DNA of 64,000 nucleotides, taken from Camarhynchus parvulus. Taxonomy: Eukaryota > Chordata > Aves > Passeriformes > Thraupidae. Below are positions 37,601 to 51,300 of the stretch, in pieces. Below the pieces are notes generated by a model. The model was not told the origin of the DNA. It saw only the letters and a program-made list of their open reading frames with translations, and ran no database searches. Position numbers and translations under genes: made by a program. Positions within the stretch are counted from its first letter, which is position 1. Every line of letters begins with the position of its first letter. The stretch spans positions 6,098,733-6,162,732 of the forward strand of contig NC_044574.1 in the NCBI RefSeq assembly GCF_901933205.1. Reading direction: 5' to 3'.

Positions 37601-39340
37601 CTGTGGGATCCATTTTCTTTCCAGTTATACAGAAACATCTCTGGGTAAGTGGAAGGTGAGAGCACCAGGTTCTTTCAGGTCATTTATCAGAGACCTTTCC
37701 AATGTGAAAGGGGATAACAAGTGAAAGGGGGGGGCAACAAACAAAACTGAGAGGTACAAACCTGATGGACTAAAATAATGGAGATAATAACAAAAAACAA
37801 CCTTGAGAGCTCATCAAGAAACTGCAACCAAACCTGGACTTTGCAACAGATACAAATCTAAACCTGAGGGTCTCTGAGGAGAGGGGGTCAGCAGAACTAC
37901 ATAAATTGTAGGAGGAAAGTGCAGGGGAAGGAGACTGAGGAGGAACAGCTGGAAAAGGGTATCAAAGGGGCTAGGAGGGCCATGCTGTAATTGAGGATCC
38001 ATGAGCATGTGTTCGCCTGTGAATCTGGAGCTTGTGCTTTCACTGATGAATGGCAATCACTTCCACCCAAGGAGAAGGAAGGCATCTTGGCCATCTGTAC
38101 TTTTGTTTCAGGCGAGTCCTGTGTGGGAGCTGCTGAGGGCAGTGCTGTGTCTGGGGCAGCCTGTGTGGCTGCCTGGCTCAGTTTTTTGGGTGTCTGGGGG
38201 TGTCTGTGAGCCCCAGGCCCTGCACACCAGAGAGCCCCAAGCCCCAGAACTGCTGGAGGTGCTGGCCATGTAAAACATCCTGTAACATGCAGCACAAAAC
38301 AAACCTGAAAACAGCATTTGCTGTTAGAAATCTGCCCCAGGGGTAGCTCAGCCCCCACTCACCGGGAGTTCATCCTTCTGGTTCCAAACCCCTGTGCACT
38401 GCCTTTGCTCAATTACTGCCTTGATGTTGATTAGAGCTGGTAATGCTACACAACCTGCCGAAAAACTGCAGAAAAAGGACATGTTAATATGAGGTGCATG
38501 TTAGGAAACCAACACTTTTCACATTTCTATTTTAAAGGTTAACTGGGAGACAAGGTTTTTGTATTTTTTCATTTACATCTTGTTATACCTGGAGGGAGCT
38601 TAGAAGTACAGACAAGCAAGAGTTTTGAGACAGGTTATCAGTTATCCAGGTATTTTAGGCTGGGGCCCTCAGGTACTATATTCTGGACAGAAAACAACAG
38701 TTAATCCCTCCTCTGAGATTCATACTGAATTGATTTCTTCTACCACCCACTTTGATTTTGAGCTGTACAGGAGGAAGACATCACATTAGTTTATACAGGA
38801 GGTTGCTCTCAGCTGTGGTGGAGTATGTGCAGCCTAAGAGTTTCCATGTAACCCACACACACACACAACCCATAATCCTTTAATTATATACAATTATCAT
38901 GTAAAGAAATGTGTCTTTCCACCCTCACCTTAAACCAAAAAAAGAAATGTAGAAAAAGCAGGTAGGTAAGGAAAGGCAGGAAACCAGGGCCTGTGACAAG
39001 AACAGCAGTATAAAACTGCCCAAAGTCTGTGTCCCAACAAACAGTTCAGCCTCCTCTGGGATTTACCCACTACCAGAAATTAGCACATTATTTGGAAATA
39101 TTTCAGTATTTTACAAAAGAAAGTATGACAGAGTTTTCCACAAATTAACAGATGAGTTGATGGATTTAAGTCAAATGACAGTACTGGAAATCACCAGCAA
39201 CAGAAAAAGGATTTGACCTTGCTATCAGCCTGCTCTGTTTGTTTGGCAGATTATTCAACTATTTGTGCAAGTTTTATGGTCTACATAAGTCATGCCTTTC
39301 CTCTACGTGAAACCTGTGGATCTCTTGTCTATGCTAAAAT

Positions 39341-39381
<41 letters not shown>

Positions 39382-42300
39382 TGTATCTCTCACCTCCTGG
39401 CTGTTTTAACCCTTACACTTTGCTTTTTTGTTAATTCAGCCCAGAGTGTAACTTGTGTTTACCCAGTGAGAAGTCTAACAAATATTATTTGTGTGAAAAC
39501 ATCTCTGAAGAGCCCTTTCAGAATACAAAAACTCAGGTCAATAGTACATTCAAATTCCTGTAGTCCTTCAAGACCCCAAACCACAACCTCCATAACACAG
39601 GAGTTTTTCTGCTGTCTCCACATAGTAACTCAGACCATGAGGTCTGTACAGGATTAGATAAACAATGGAGAAGGCAATCAGCATTAAGAAAGTGCCCAAT
39701 ACTCATGTTCTAGAAAACAAAATATTTTACAACATGGATTTCACTTCAAGCTTGTTTAATTCCTAAAGGATCTGCAGCACTCCAAGGTCACACCAGTTGA
39801 GAACAGTCCTGTTTATGACAAGAGCATCAATAGCACCTATATAGTAAATACATTTCAGCACAATCAATCCCACACCAGGAGCAGAGCAAATGTCCCACCA
39901 CTCCAAACATCAGGAACAGGGATTTTCCACATCACCAAAAATCTCTTGGCCATGTGCTCTGAAAACTGCATTGCAGCATCAGTGCATGAGCAATGAAAAT
40001 CTACGGGAGTGCTGGTTATTTGCATAAAACAAGAGGAAGATGAAAACATTATTTAAGCTTTAAATGCCTGTAAAATACTCAAACTGAAATTTGAAAGATT
40101 ATTGTAGAAAAATAATTAGTCTGAAGTGCTCCCTTTGTTGTTTCTGTTGTATTTTGTGACTGAAGTACAAACAGGAAAAGCAGAAGGCTTAATAATGTGA
40201 GAGCTCTGAACCAAGCACAGAAGTCTAATAGTGAATGGAAACAGTAAAAAGAAAAAATAAAGCCAAGACAAACAAACAAACAAAAAAAAAAAAACCCGAA
40301 GCAGTGAAGCTTCTGCTAAGTACCAAATCCAGCCTAGAAAGACACATATAATTTATTTTCTGTTTAATATTTTAAATTAAAATGAGAACATCAGGGGAGT
40401 GTACTGGGGGAATTGACATGCAAAGGCTAAATAGCAGCTAATCTGTTTTATCTTCAAAGAAGCTAGAAGGAGATTAGGTTGGGTTTTCTTCATATTTCCA
40501 ACAGCCTCCTACAGATTTGCATTTTGTCAGATTAGCTACTGAGTTTAAAAGTGCCTCTTTCTTCTTTGCAAAAGAGGCTCAGCAGACAATTTAGAAATTT
40601 TAGCAACTGAAACTACAACTGTTAAGCATTCTTTTAAGAAGATGACTAGTAGTGTGTGGGAAAAAAACCAAAAAACAAACAAAATTATCAAATGCTGATG
40701 GAATCATGGCCACATTTTCAGGGTTATTTTTCAGCTGAACAGCAGGGACAGCTGTCACACATTTGTTGTGGGAATAACTGGCTGATTGCCATCCTCATCT
40801 TTAGCAGTTATGTCTAAACTATGGAAGATAAATTCCACCCAGAAATGCTTCCTCTTGAGCTGCAGTGGGCAGGGTAAAGTCCAGCACACAGGAACCTCTT
40901 GTTTTCAATCTTTGCAGACTTGTTAATTGTAACTATACGCTGTATTTAAGGCAAGCTAGTCAAAAAGTAATTTCTTTTGTCCTTAACAAAAAACAGGAAC
41001 CCAACCACGAAGTACCTGGTCTCAAAAGCAAGACAAAAGCAGCATACCTAACACTGAGAGGGGATTCAACTGAGAGGCCCAGGAGAGCACAGGCATCCCT
41101 GGTGAAGATGTCACAGATGTCAGCCCACTGGTTGGCATCCAGGAGGTGAACGTAGGGCGAGTTCTCGATGCCCTGCCGCAGGTACACCAGGCTGCCCATC
41201 AGAACCTGAATATCTGGGAGGGACCAGGAACAGCAGAGTTTGTACAACAAACAAGAGATTGTGTCTCCAGCTGGAGCTTTCACATGGAAAACAGGCAGAT
41301 ATACACAAACAATTACAGCCATGACAGACAGGAGAGCTCCACTCCTGCTACTTTTTTGGCTGGGGAGTTGCCAGGGTGTGCTGCCTGGGAATTTGCTTCT
41401 AGCAGGTTTAGTTTTTTTGTAAGCTTTCTGACACACACAGTACTCTAAAAAAATAGGCTTTGTTGGATTCAGCTTGAGATGGTTCATTTAACTCACATGC
41501 TCTCCATTTTTCAAAAGTTTAATTTCTCTTTGTATTACCCCACGCAGCAGAAAATAGCAGATGACTATTCCGAGAACATTCCTCTGCATTTTTAGCACTT
41601 TACTCTGGCAGCAGGCCTATTCTAGATGTAATCTACATTTTATTTAAAGAGTCAAAAACCTTAAATTTAAGCAAATGTGCAATCATTCAGGTATTATTTT
41701 GAGCCCTCTTGAAAAAGAAGAAAGAAGATAATTCTAATTGTAAGGATTTGAGTTATACATGATAAATCCAAAAAGAAGCAGCCTTTAACAAACTGAAAAT
41801 AATGGAGTAAAACAATTTGGAACATGTTTTACTCCAAAGTGCTGTATCCCAATGCTTTAAATCCCCTTAAAGTGAACAAAAATGTACCTTTCTGATGATT
41901 TAGGGCGAAGGGCTGGAAGTTTTTCGCATACTGAAGTGCTTCTCTTTGATTTGCTGTGCCACCCATCAATAAACTGATGAAATATAATCTGTGCAGTTTG
42001 AATTCCAAGGAGCTGTTCTGTGCCATCAGCATCTCTCTGTTGGAGACCGCCCACCTGGGAGAACGAGGAGGTACAATGGGACGTGACACCAGAGTAATTA
42101 AATGGCAGCCCACGGCACATGAAATCACTGCAATTATCTATTATCTACATCTATTTCAAGGAAAGTGTGACTGTTCCCTGAACTTCTGAGAGCCTCTACA
42201 GAGCACAGAAAATGGCAAGGCCCTTTACAAGTGATGGAGCTACACAGGGTGCACAAAACATGGACGATGTTAATTCTGGTGCTGCTGTAGAGGTTAAGCA

Positions 42301-45300
42301 CTGCAAAATTCAACATTCACTGGTGGAAAGACAGGACTAAATTAGGCACAATATAAGGCAGAAATAGCTCAAGTCTATTGTATTTCAATTAATAGCACTC
42401 TGAATCTTAACAATTACTGACAGTTCTTCAGCTGCATGTCAAGAAGTTTGACCAAGAACATTTTCCAATGTCCTCATACACCGAACATGTTGTCCAAGGC
42501 ACCGTGTTTGTGTGTGTGCCTCTGTTGTCCTGGAGATGGGAACTGCATCTATGGGACCTCAAAGATTGACATTATCAAGATATCACAGTAGGGGAAGGAA
42601 ATCAGTTTAAATATCATACTTTACCCTGCTTAAACTTTGCTTTCTCTGTTATTTTCAACTTGGACAATAAAAATATTTCTCATTTTCTGTGTCTCTTTCA
42701 CCATGACAACACTAATGTTAGGCTCCTAAATAACATGAAAGAATTCTTAAACATACAGAGAGTAAAATGAACTGAAATTTTCAAAGCATTTTATACAAGC
42801 TTTTCTTCATTATTTAGAATTTATCCATCCCTTTCTTGGTTTTTTTGGTGCTGTTTTTGGTTTTTTTTTTTCCTTGATTCCATTTAGTCAGGCCTAAATC
42901 AATCCAATCTTTCTCTTAAGAACCTCAAGTTCCAATGTCCTCCAGTACATCTGTTTCTCATTAGTGTTAATTAGTTCTACTATTTTCACTGTGTGGGCCC
43001 TATTAAGCAAAAACCTTTTCACTTTTTAGCAAGGAAGTGAGGAAGTCTGTGTTCCTTAAAAAAAAACAGGGTATGTGAGGCTTCTTTTCAATCAATACTA
43101 AAATGAGAAAATTAAGCATTCTTACTGTATTGGGAAGGCTTTCAAAGCAAGTCAGCCTTCTGCATTAGGATGTAGCATTAATGAGCAAGTATCCACTTTC
43201 AATTTGTTGTGGTGGAAGTATCAGGAGTCTGACTTCATTGGCAAGGCTTTGTGAAGACACAGTAACCTTTCAGTAGGAAACAGTGAAAAATGGAGCTTTT
43301 GAACTAAAAACAAGCCCTACTGTCCCCAGTTTCAGGCAGTTTCAGATTTTCCTGAATCTCCACCAGGAAGGAGTGAAGAGCACACTCACTAACCATGGAG
43401 GCCGAGTGGGTTTTGGGGTGGTTTCATAAGTTGGGGGGGGGATAATTGTATTTTTATTATCAGTGTGCACAGTTTAAAACAGGATATCATGGCAATAAAG
43501 TACAATCCCAGCTACAAAAACAAGAGCCTGAGGTTAACAACCATAGACCAATAAGCAGATGAAGGACAAAACCTATTATAAATAAACACTAAGACTAGTC
43601 CACAATGAGATATTAATCTCTATTGCATCAAAAGAGCCTCCATCCTCTCCCTGCCAATATTTGCACCCACATGACAGAGTATTTCATCTTGCTGAGGTCG
43701 AGTCTATTTTTCCAAATTAGCTTTTAGGCAAGCTTTCCATTTTTAGGTCTTTGAGTGGCAGCACAAATTTGTATCAGAAGAAAGCAACCACAGAGGCAAG
43801 GCCTGAGGTGCTCAGTCTGGGACATGCTGTTCCTATTTCCAACAGAAAAACAAAAAACCAGCAAGGGAGGTTTAAAACACACAATCCACATATTCTCTAC
43901 AACTGCCCAAAATTATTAGTAATCACATCACCTGTCTTCCTACCTCTTCTCAAAATGACACCCAGTCATTTTCACTTCTGAGACTCAAATCCATCTGAAT
44001 TTTTCTAAAGTTTACACTGTACTTCGCAAACCACGGGTACACAGGACTCCCTTCAACTCCCACATGGGATTTAGATGTTAAAATGAATTTAACAAAGCCT
44101 AAAGATTAAATTAAGTTTAAATCATACCCCAAGGACCCAGCAAATGCCAGGATCTGTGCAACTTGTAGAAGAGAAGAGAGCGTCTCTTTTGCAAATTACA
44201 GCCAAATCTTTGAACCTCCAAGTCATTTCCACCAGGACCTCACACAGAGGCCCAACCTGGGCTCAGAAGGGCCAGAATACACCCTGAAAAATGACTGGAT
44301 TTCTTTTCCCATCACCAAACTACAGTGAGAAAAGTCACTGGAAGTTAATGGGATCTTGCAGGCATACAGAGATTACACAGCTCAGAGTGCAAGGCCAGAT
44401 TAGGCCTCTACAAAAGTCAACTTCCACACCCCACAAGGGAAAACAAAAAAGTTATGGCCAGTTACATTCTATTTAAATCTGAAATGTCATGTTTAAATGT
44501 TTAAATTTGTATTAGAAAGAAAAGCTGGATAACAAATATAGTTAGGGTCTTTTTTTTGAGACACAAATACTTATTTCCATCACCTCAGCAGGGCTTTGAA
44601 AGTCTTTTTGAAAAGTCATTAATTTGACAACTCCCTTCCCATGGCAGTGACCAGGAGCCACCTGTGTTTGTTTTGTTTCCAGCACTGAGTGAAGTTGAGC
44701 ACAGACAGAGAGTGCTGGCAGAGCCAGAGAAACTGGTTGGCTTTTAATCCCAGCTTTTCACAATTTTGCATGGATAAAACCTGCTATACTCCACATCCTG
44801 GTTCAGGAGACTGTAATTAATCATCCTTGTGTGACACTTTGCTTCAACACCACTGTCAGCAGCCTGACCCTGCAATGGGCCACTCTGGGGCTGTTTCAGG
44901 CTGAAGCTTTATTCACTGGTGCCAATTTTAGCCCAAGGAGCACAGTGCCACTTTCTGTCATATGGAGGCCATTCACACAGCACTGGTTTCTACCCCTCCT
45001 CCTGAACACTTGTGTCTGCCAGGAAATAAAAGGGAAATAGCTTCACAAGCATCAGCAGTTCTGTGGGCAGTTAATGCCCCGGTTACCTCCTCAGCCAGAG
45101 AGCTCAAACCACGACATTTTGTCACATGCTGATCGTCCTCCCCAAGAGCCATGGTTTTTACATCAGCAGCACGACTATAAATAAGGCCCCTCTGTGCCCA
45201 GCAGCAGCCAAGAGAGGCAGACAGCTTTTGCACTGTCCAGTTTAAACAGAATAAACATTATACACAGAAGTAAGATGGGGAGGGGTAGACCAACACACAA

Positions 45301-48300
45301 ACTGTGCTGACAATACACCCCATTGTCTGCCCATGCAGCTGAAAATAAAAATTCCTTTGAGGGACGACCATGCCTTTTCGTTTGTTTGAAAAATATTTAA
45401 CACACTGCAGAAACTACATGATACAACTCAGTAGCAATGAGTAAGGCCTAAAGCACTGCAAAGTGGAGCTGGAATGAATTTGAGATTTCAAGGGAACACT
45501 CATAACAGCAAGTTACTGTTCCTGAGGGATTATCCTTCACAGCTCTGCTATTATTTGAACTACAAGATATATGTGGTGTAGCTGACAGTAAATCTTGTTT
45601 CAGTTGTAATATCAGTGTTGCTTCCCTTCAATTAGCCAATTCAACAGCAATAAACCACCCCAGTTTTCCACCTGTATAACTAGATTCAATGACCAACTAT
45701 TTAGGTCAAGCTTTGCATGACCCAGAGGCATTACCCAGGATTTAGTCAATGAACACCACAGTTTGAATATCAGAGTGTCCCTGCACTTAGTTTAGATGCC
45801 AGTAAATGCTCAATTGACACACCTATGTTGGTTCATGTAAAAGGGAAAAGAAAATGTTGCTAATATGAAAATGTACTTAACTGAATAATGCAAAAAATTC
45901 TATCTCAAGTATAAGATCTATGCTCTGAAATGAAGGACAAATTTTGAATTTATTTTGGTTTCACTGTTTTTATTTTTTAAGGGTCACTTTAAAGTTGGTT
46001 AGGTTGTTTTGTTTAGTTGGTTGTTTTTTGTGTTTTGATTTCTTTTCTTACTTTTGAGAGCAACCTAAGCTTAGAAAAGTTTAAAAAAAAACAGGATGAG
46101 GGGGTTTCAGGGGGTTTCTTATTGTTTTTTCAGGAGGAATCTCATTAACAGGTGCCACTGTCAGCCCCAGGCTCTTCCCACCTTCTGGTCCCTTGTCTGG
46201 AAAGGGAGGGTGACTGAAGGACAATTGAGAAATTTGATCCAAGTCAAGTTCTGCTCACCCCAAAGGCTTCATGGCACCCAACACCTTTAATAAGTCCTGG
46301 TATCCTTCACAATGGGACCGCTTAAAATAAGGTTCACTAATGATCCGACAGAAGGTCAAGCGCCACCATTGGCCAACAACTTTTCCTCCAAGTGACATTT
46401 CTTCCTTAAAGCAGCACCACAAGTGATTAAAGTGAGCCCTTAATCTAAGAAAGAGACCCTTAGTTAATCACTTCCCATGGAGAGTGACACAGAGAGAATG
46501 GAAAAGGAAAGATCCACTCAGTAACTACCCCTCTCAAAGGACAAGCAGGGACACATCAGAATACACTAAAGAGAGTATTGGAAGTGAAAAACTAAAGAAC
46601 TGTTAAAAGCATTCTTTAAAAAAAGTGAGGAAAATAAATGAGTGGACTCACTCTAGTGCAGGTCTCAAAACTCTAACTTTTAATGCTTCCAATATTCGAT
46701 TTAACTCCACAAATGGTTCTTTTTGACTTTGATCTATTGATAGACCAGACTCCTGAAAAGAAAAAAAAAGGGGCACTTTTTAGTTAAAGCATGAAAAACA
46801 ATGGGTTAGCTGACAGTTTAAATATTCATCTGAAACATTCAAATGAGGAAGCTAAGACAAAGCTTCATTTTCCTCAGTGGATAACCTTCAACACCCACAC
46901 TTGTTGTTACCTGACAAAGCTCCTCAGCTACATCCAGCATTCCCTGCCTGAAGAAGTGCTCCACCATCACCTCATTGAGGATCCTCTGGCTGTCAGCCTG
47001 CCAGCACCCATCTATGCCCACGCTGCTGATGTCCGAGTCAAAATTCTGAAACACACAAATTAACAGTTAATAGGCTGGAACAAACCACCTCACATCATTT
47101 CTCTTTAATCATGCAGGACACCTGTGTCTCCACCCTGATGCCTTCTGCCTATTACTCAGTTGGCCCTCAATTATCTCCAGAATGAAATAAATACATGGCA
47201 GCTTCCTTCATTACCTCCTGTGTAGGAAGAAGAAGAAGAAATCTTTTAGCTTGCTCCTTTCAAGTCTGAGTATTATTCACTACAAGGAATTACAGCAACA
47301 AATTACAAGTTTAACTAGAAAGTTAGAAATCTAGTTAGCCAATAAAGAGGGTTGAGTCCATGATGGATTTCTGAAGGAAGTACCTGCAGAAATGAAAACT
47401 GCAGAAATGAAACTGCATATATGAAAACAGCATATATTAAACCTGAAAATTTTTAGAGAACAGAACACAAAATCACCTACATTAGAATCAAGACAGAGTC
47501 ATCAACGTATCTCTGTCAGTACAAGCACACCAAGTTGCAAGTAACGCTTTAACTTAAGGATTTTTTATGTATCTGGGGATTAAGCAATGCTGAAAAAGCA
47601 AAAAAGTCACTTCTCCCCACATCCAAAGAACAAAATTCAAATCTCTGATGACCTCAACATCCCAACAACAGGATGAGCTTTGAAGATCCAAGAGATATTT
47701 TTTAGAACTAACCCAGATGATCCCAGTGCCATGTATTTTTAGGGCAGTGGCCTACAGACATATTCCAGGAATAACTGAAGACACTGTGACGCTGACTCCT
47801 CGGTAACACTTGGCACTGCTTGGCACTTTGCCTTTTGGCAGCAGGAGAGCAACATTTATTCTAATCCAACATATAAACCAGGATTTTTAACTGCTAACAC
47901 GTTTTATGATCAGGGCAAGAAGGTTAATTTTAATAAAAATCCTCACCCACTGCTTAAAACAAGCCTCTTGCAAAATAAAGAGTCTAGAAGCCAGTGCATT
48001 GCTTGCTGCCTGCTCTGATGACTACAGCTCTCTCCCAAGAAGGAACTTCAGAGGAGCTGTTGCTCTGTGAGGAGCCACAGCCCTGCACAACATGGGAGCA
48101 CCAGCCTCACACAAACACAGGTTTCTGTCACAGCAGGCAGGGCAGATAACACCCAGCTGGTACCAGCTATCTTCCCATGCACAGCTCAACTTCACACTGC
48201 ACCTTCCTGTTACTCACCACTTACTAATTTCCTTCATCAGCACCTCTATGTCCCCTTTGATGCTGCTCTGTGTCACCATGAAAAAGGGACAGCCTTTTCA

Positions 48301-51300
48301 TCCCTGCCCACACAGTTCCAAAGCCACTGCTTCCTTCAGGGCTCTCAGCAAACTCTCAGTAAAACATTAACCTTAGTCTGGCAAACTGACTTTTCCACCT
48401 TTCTGAGATGGTGGAGCGAGGTGAGTATTTAAATATTTGCCACTGATTCATGTCACACATCTAATAACATTTTCACTTGGGTGTCTTAACCTGTAAACTC
48501 CTCGTCATGCTGTTCACCTCTAAGATGTATCTTGTAAAACTTAACATCTTGAAGACTGAGTAATACTGTTCTTATTTGTGCCAACCATTCAAATCCTTAA
48601 AGGTTCAGCACCATTGCTGACTCTGCTCTCAGTGTCCAACCACCACCAGCAGGTAACACAAATCCACTAACAAAGCACTAAAGGATAGAAGACAGGATTC
48701 AGAATGCACAAGTTTGCACTTGTTACCTAGCTTCCAGGGTGGAGATCATCTTTAATCTAAAAATAATTGACTATAAATTATTCTTCATGCACTTCCAAGT
48801 CCTAGCAATGACAGACCCTAAGCAGAAAATGGGCAGTTCTGGACAGTTACCAACCAGTGAAGCTGCACCTATGCCTCAAACATTATCACATCATTCTCAC
48901 TGCTCAGGGGCAGAGATGCTAAAACCAATTACCTCAGTGCTCTCACAAAATGCTCATTTTCTTTTGAAACAGCAAACCTACCAGCCCTTACAAAACCCTA
49001 CCATTAGATCTTTCCAAGTCACATAAAAGAAGTTATCAAATCCCATCATTCAACCTGAGGACCTCAGTCATTCTCTGACCAACTCAGTCTTGGTCAGGTT
49101 CTCATTCTAATAATCTTCTTTTAGTTTGTTTTAAACGATTCTGAGGTCTGTATTAAATGTGGGATTCTACAGCTCTGCCTCCTCTGGGTCCCGAGGAGCT
49201 TTAGGAACCGATTGCACAGATTACATTGAGTGACTGCCACATGTCAGAAAAAATTATCACTTGCCTTTGGCTTATATATTTCACAACTGTCAGGCATGAA
49301 GGATCTGCTGGTGACTACAACCCTCGGTTTTGTTTTGTAAATGCTAACAGTATGCTAACTGACAGCACGTGGGATTTAATAAGATTTCAACAGTTAAAAG
49401 CATTTCTGCAAGTTAAAAACTCCAGAAAGCTTAAAACCCAAAAACCACAAAATAACCTATATATCAGCTAGTATTCCTGAATAACACATCTTTTTTAAAG
49501 CTTAATTTGCAAGCCTGAGGCCAAAATGTACAGTATTATGTGCTAAATACACTAATGATACAATGTACAGCACATTATCAATAACTGTTAGAACATGATT
49601 GACTTCAAGATGCTCACAAATACAAGATGGACCTTTTCAACCAACATAGAACCCTCCATGTTACTCATAACAACAGAACATGAAGAAGGATGATGATTAA
49701 GGACAGTTTTATTCCTCAGTTATTTAGTTGAGATTACTTTGTACATTCCTCCCTTCTGAATTCTTTCCCAAAATACAAATAAAACATTTGTTTATCTTCT
49801 CTGTTCTATCTGTTTACACATAATAGAAAGCTCAACTTGCAAAGACTCTGTATTTAGGTAGCCCCATTCTTCAAAGCAGCACAATTAAATTATGTTCAGT
49901 AGAAGTTTTTAGTGTGTTCATACACAAGTTTTTACATGAAATGAACGCTAACTTAGGCAAAAGGCTGCTTTTCCAAAACAAAGACTAGATTAAAATGTTT
50001 GCCTTATAACAGATATAAAATTCAGGGGGGAAATGGAAGGAACTATCCTTTACTCCACTTACTTTCCTAAATGAAGGCATTTAACCACTACTCAGATTGC
50101 TCCTAGAGGGAAAACATTTACCAGTCTATCAAACATGCTTGGAGATGAATTCAAATCGTTCCAAAGAGTGACTGATTTAGAGGGACACTGATGAATGAGC
50201 TACCTGATAACAACTTGCTGAACAACAGTGACATGATGAGTTCTGGAAGCAGAGCAATTGCCAGTACAATACAGAAAAAACTGGATGCAAACATTTCTTT
50301 CCAAAGGAGAAAATGCTCTTTGGAAGACAGGGTAGCCTTTCATGGATCAGAAGCATGCAATCCACATAGGACTGCCATGAAAAGAGGTTCAGCTTATTAG
50401 ATAAACTTTCCAAACAACACACAAAGCTCTGGCATTTCAGACCTCAATGTATTTGTCGCCAAATTTGAACTTCATTTTGTTCTAAGGGTTTCTGTTCTCA
50501 GAGTGAACTCTGCAGGCAGAGAAGTCTAGGGCCCAGCCAAGTTCACAAGCAACAACTACAGTAACTTAAAAACTGACCAGACTAAACTTCTTATGTATAA
50601 CTCTGTCCCATATGGGGAAAAAAGAAATTTAACCTGAAATTGCCAATGGTAGATCATGGTGCCAATGGCAACGAGTTCTTTCACAATCCCAGCTTGCTAA
50701 ATAGGAAGTCCATTGATTCTCCATGCAACAGCAGCTGCCATTTGGCTGTGTCACATGAAATGAGTACCAGTATTAGCACATTTCCCAATCTCAAACCAGG
50801 CCATTCATGTGTGCCTGAGCATGCAGGGTTAGTAAGACCATAAGCAGTGTTCTGGAGATGTTAATCTGTCTGTAAAGTAAGTGAGGACTTACATGTGACA
50901 GAAACAGAACTCCAGTCTCACAAAGCAAGGCAAAGGCTGTGCTTCCTTAAATTCTAATGAGTGTTTTAGTTTGGAAGCAGCAGGATTTTGACCTGAATTG
51001 ATTTTGAGAATCAATTCACTACATCAATTACACTTAATCACTTCTACTGGTTTAAGCTTAAGTACATTATGGTGAAGGGATGGGGGAGGGCAATTCCAGT
51101 TTGGGACTCTGGTGCCAACAAAGACTTTGCTGGCAGGTTCCAAGTGCAGTTTCCAGCAGCACAGGGAAATTGCATTAGGTACATATGGAAGATTTGCTTC
51201 CAATGTTACAGTTCAGGGAAATGCTGAATTTCACCTGGATTTAAACATTACACATATTCATCTGACAAAAAGGCCTAGACCTTCGGGTATATTTTAAAGT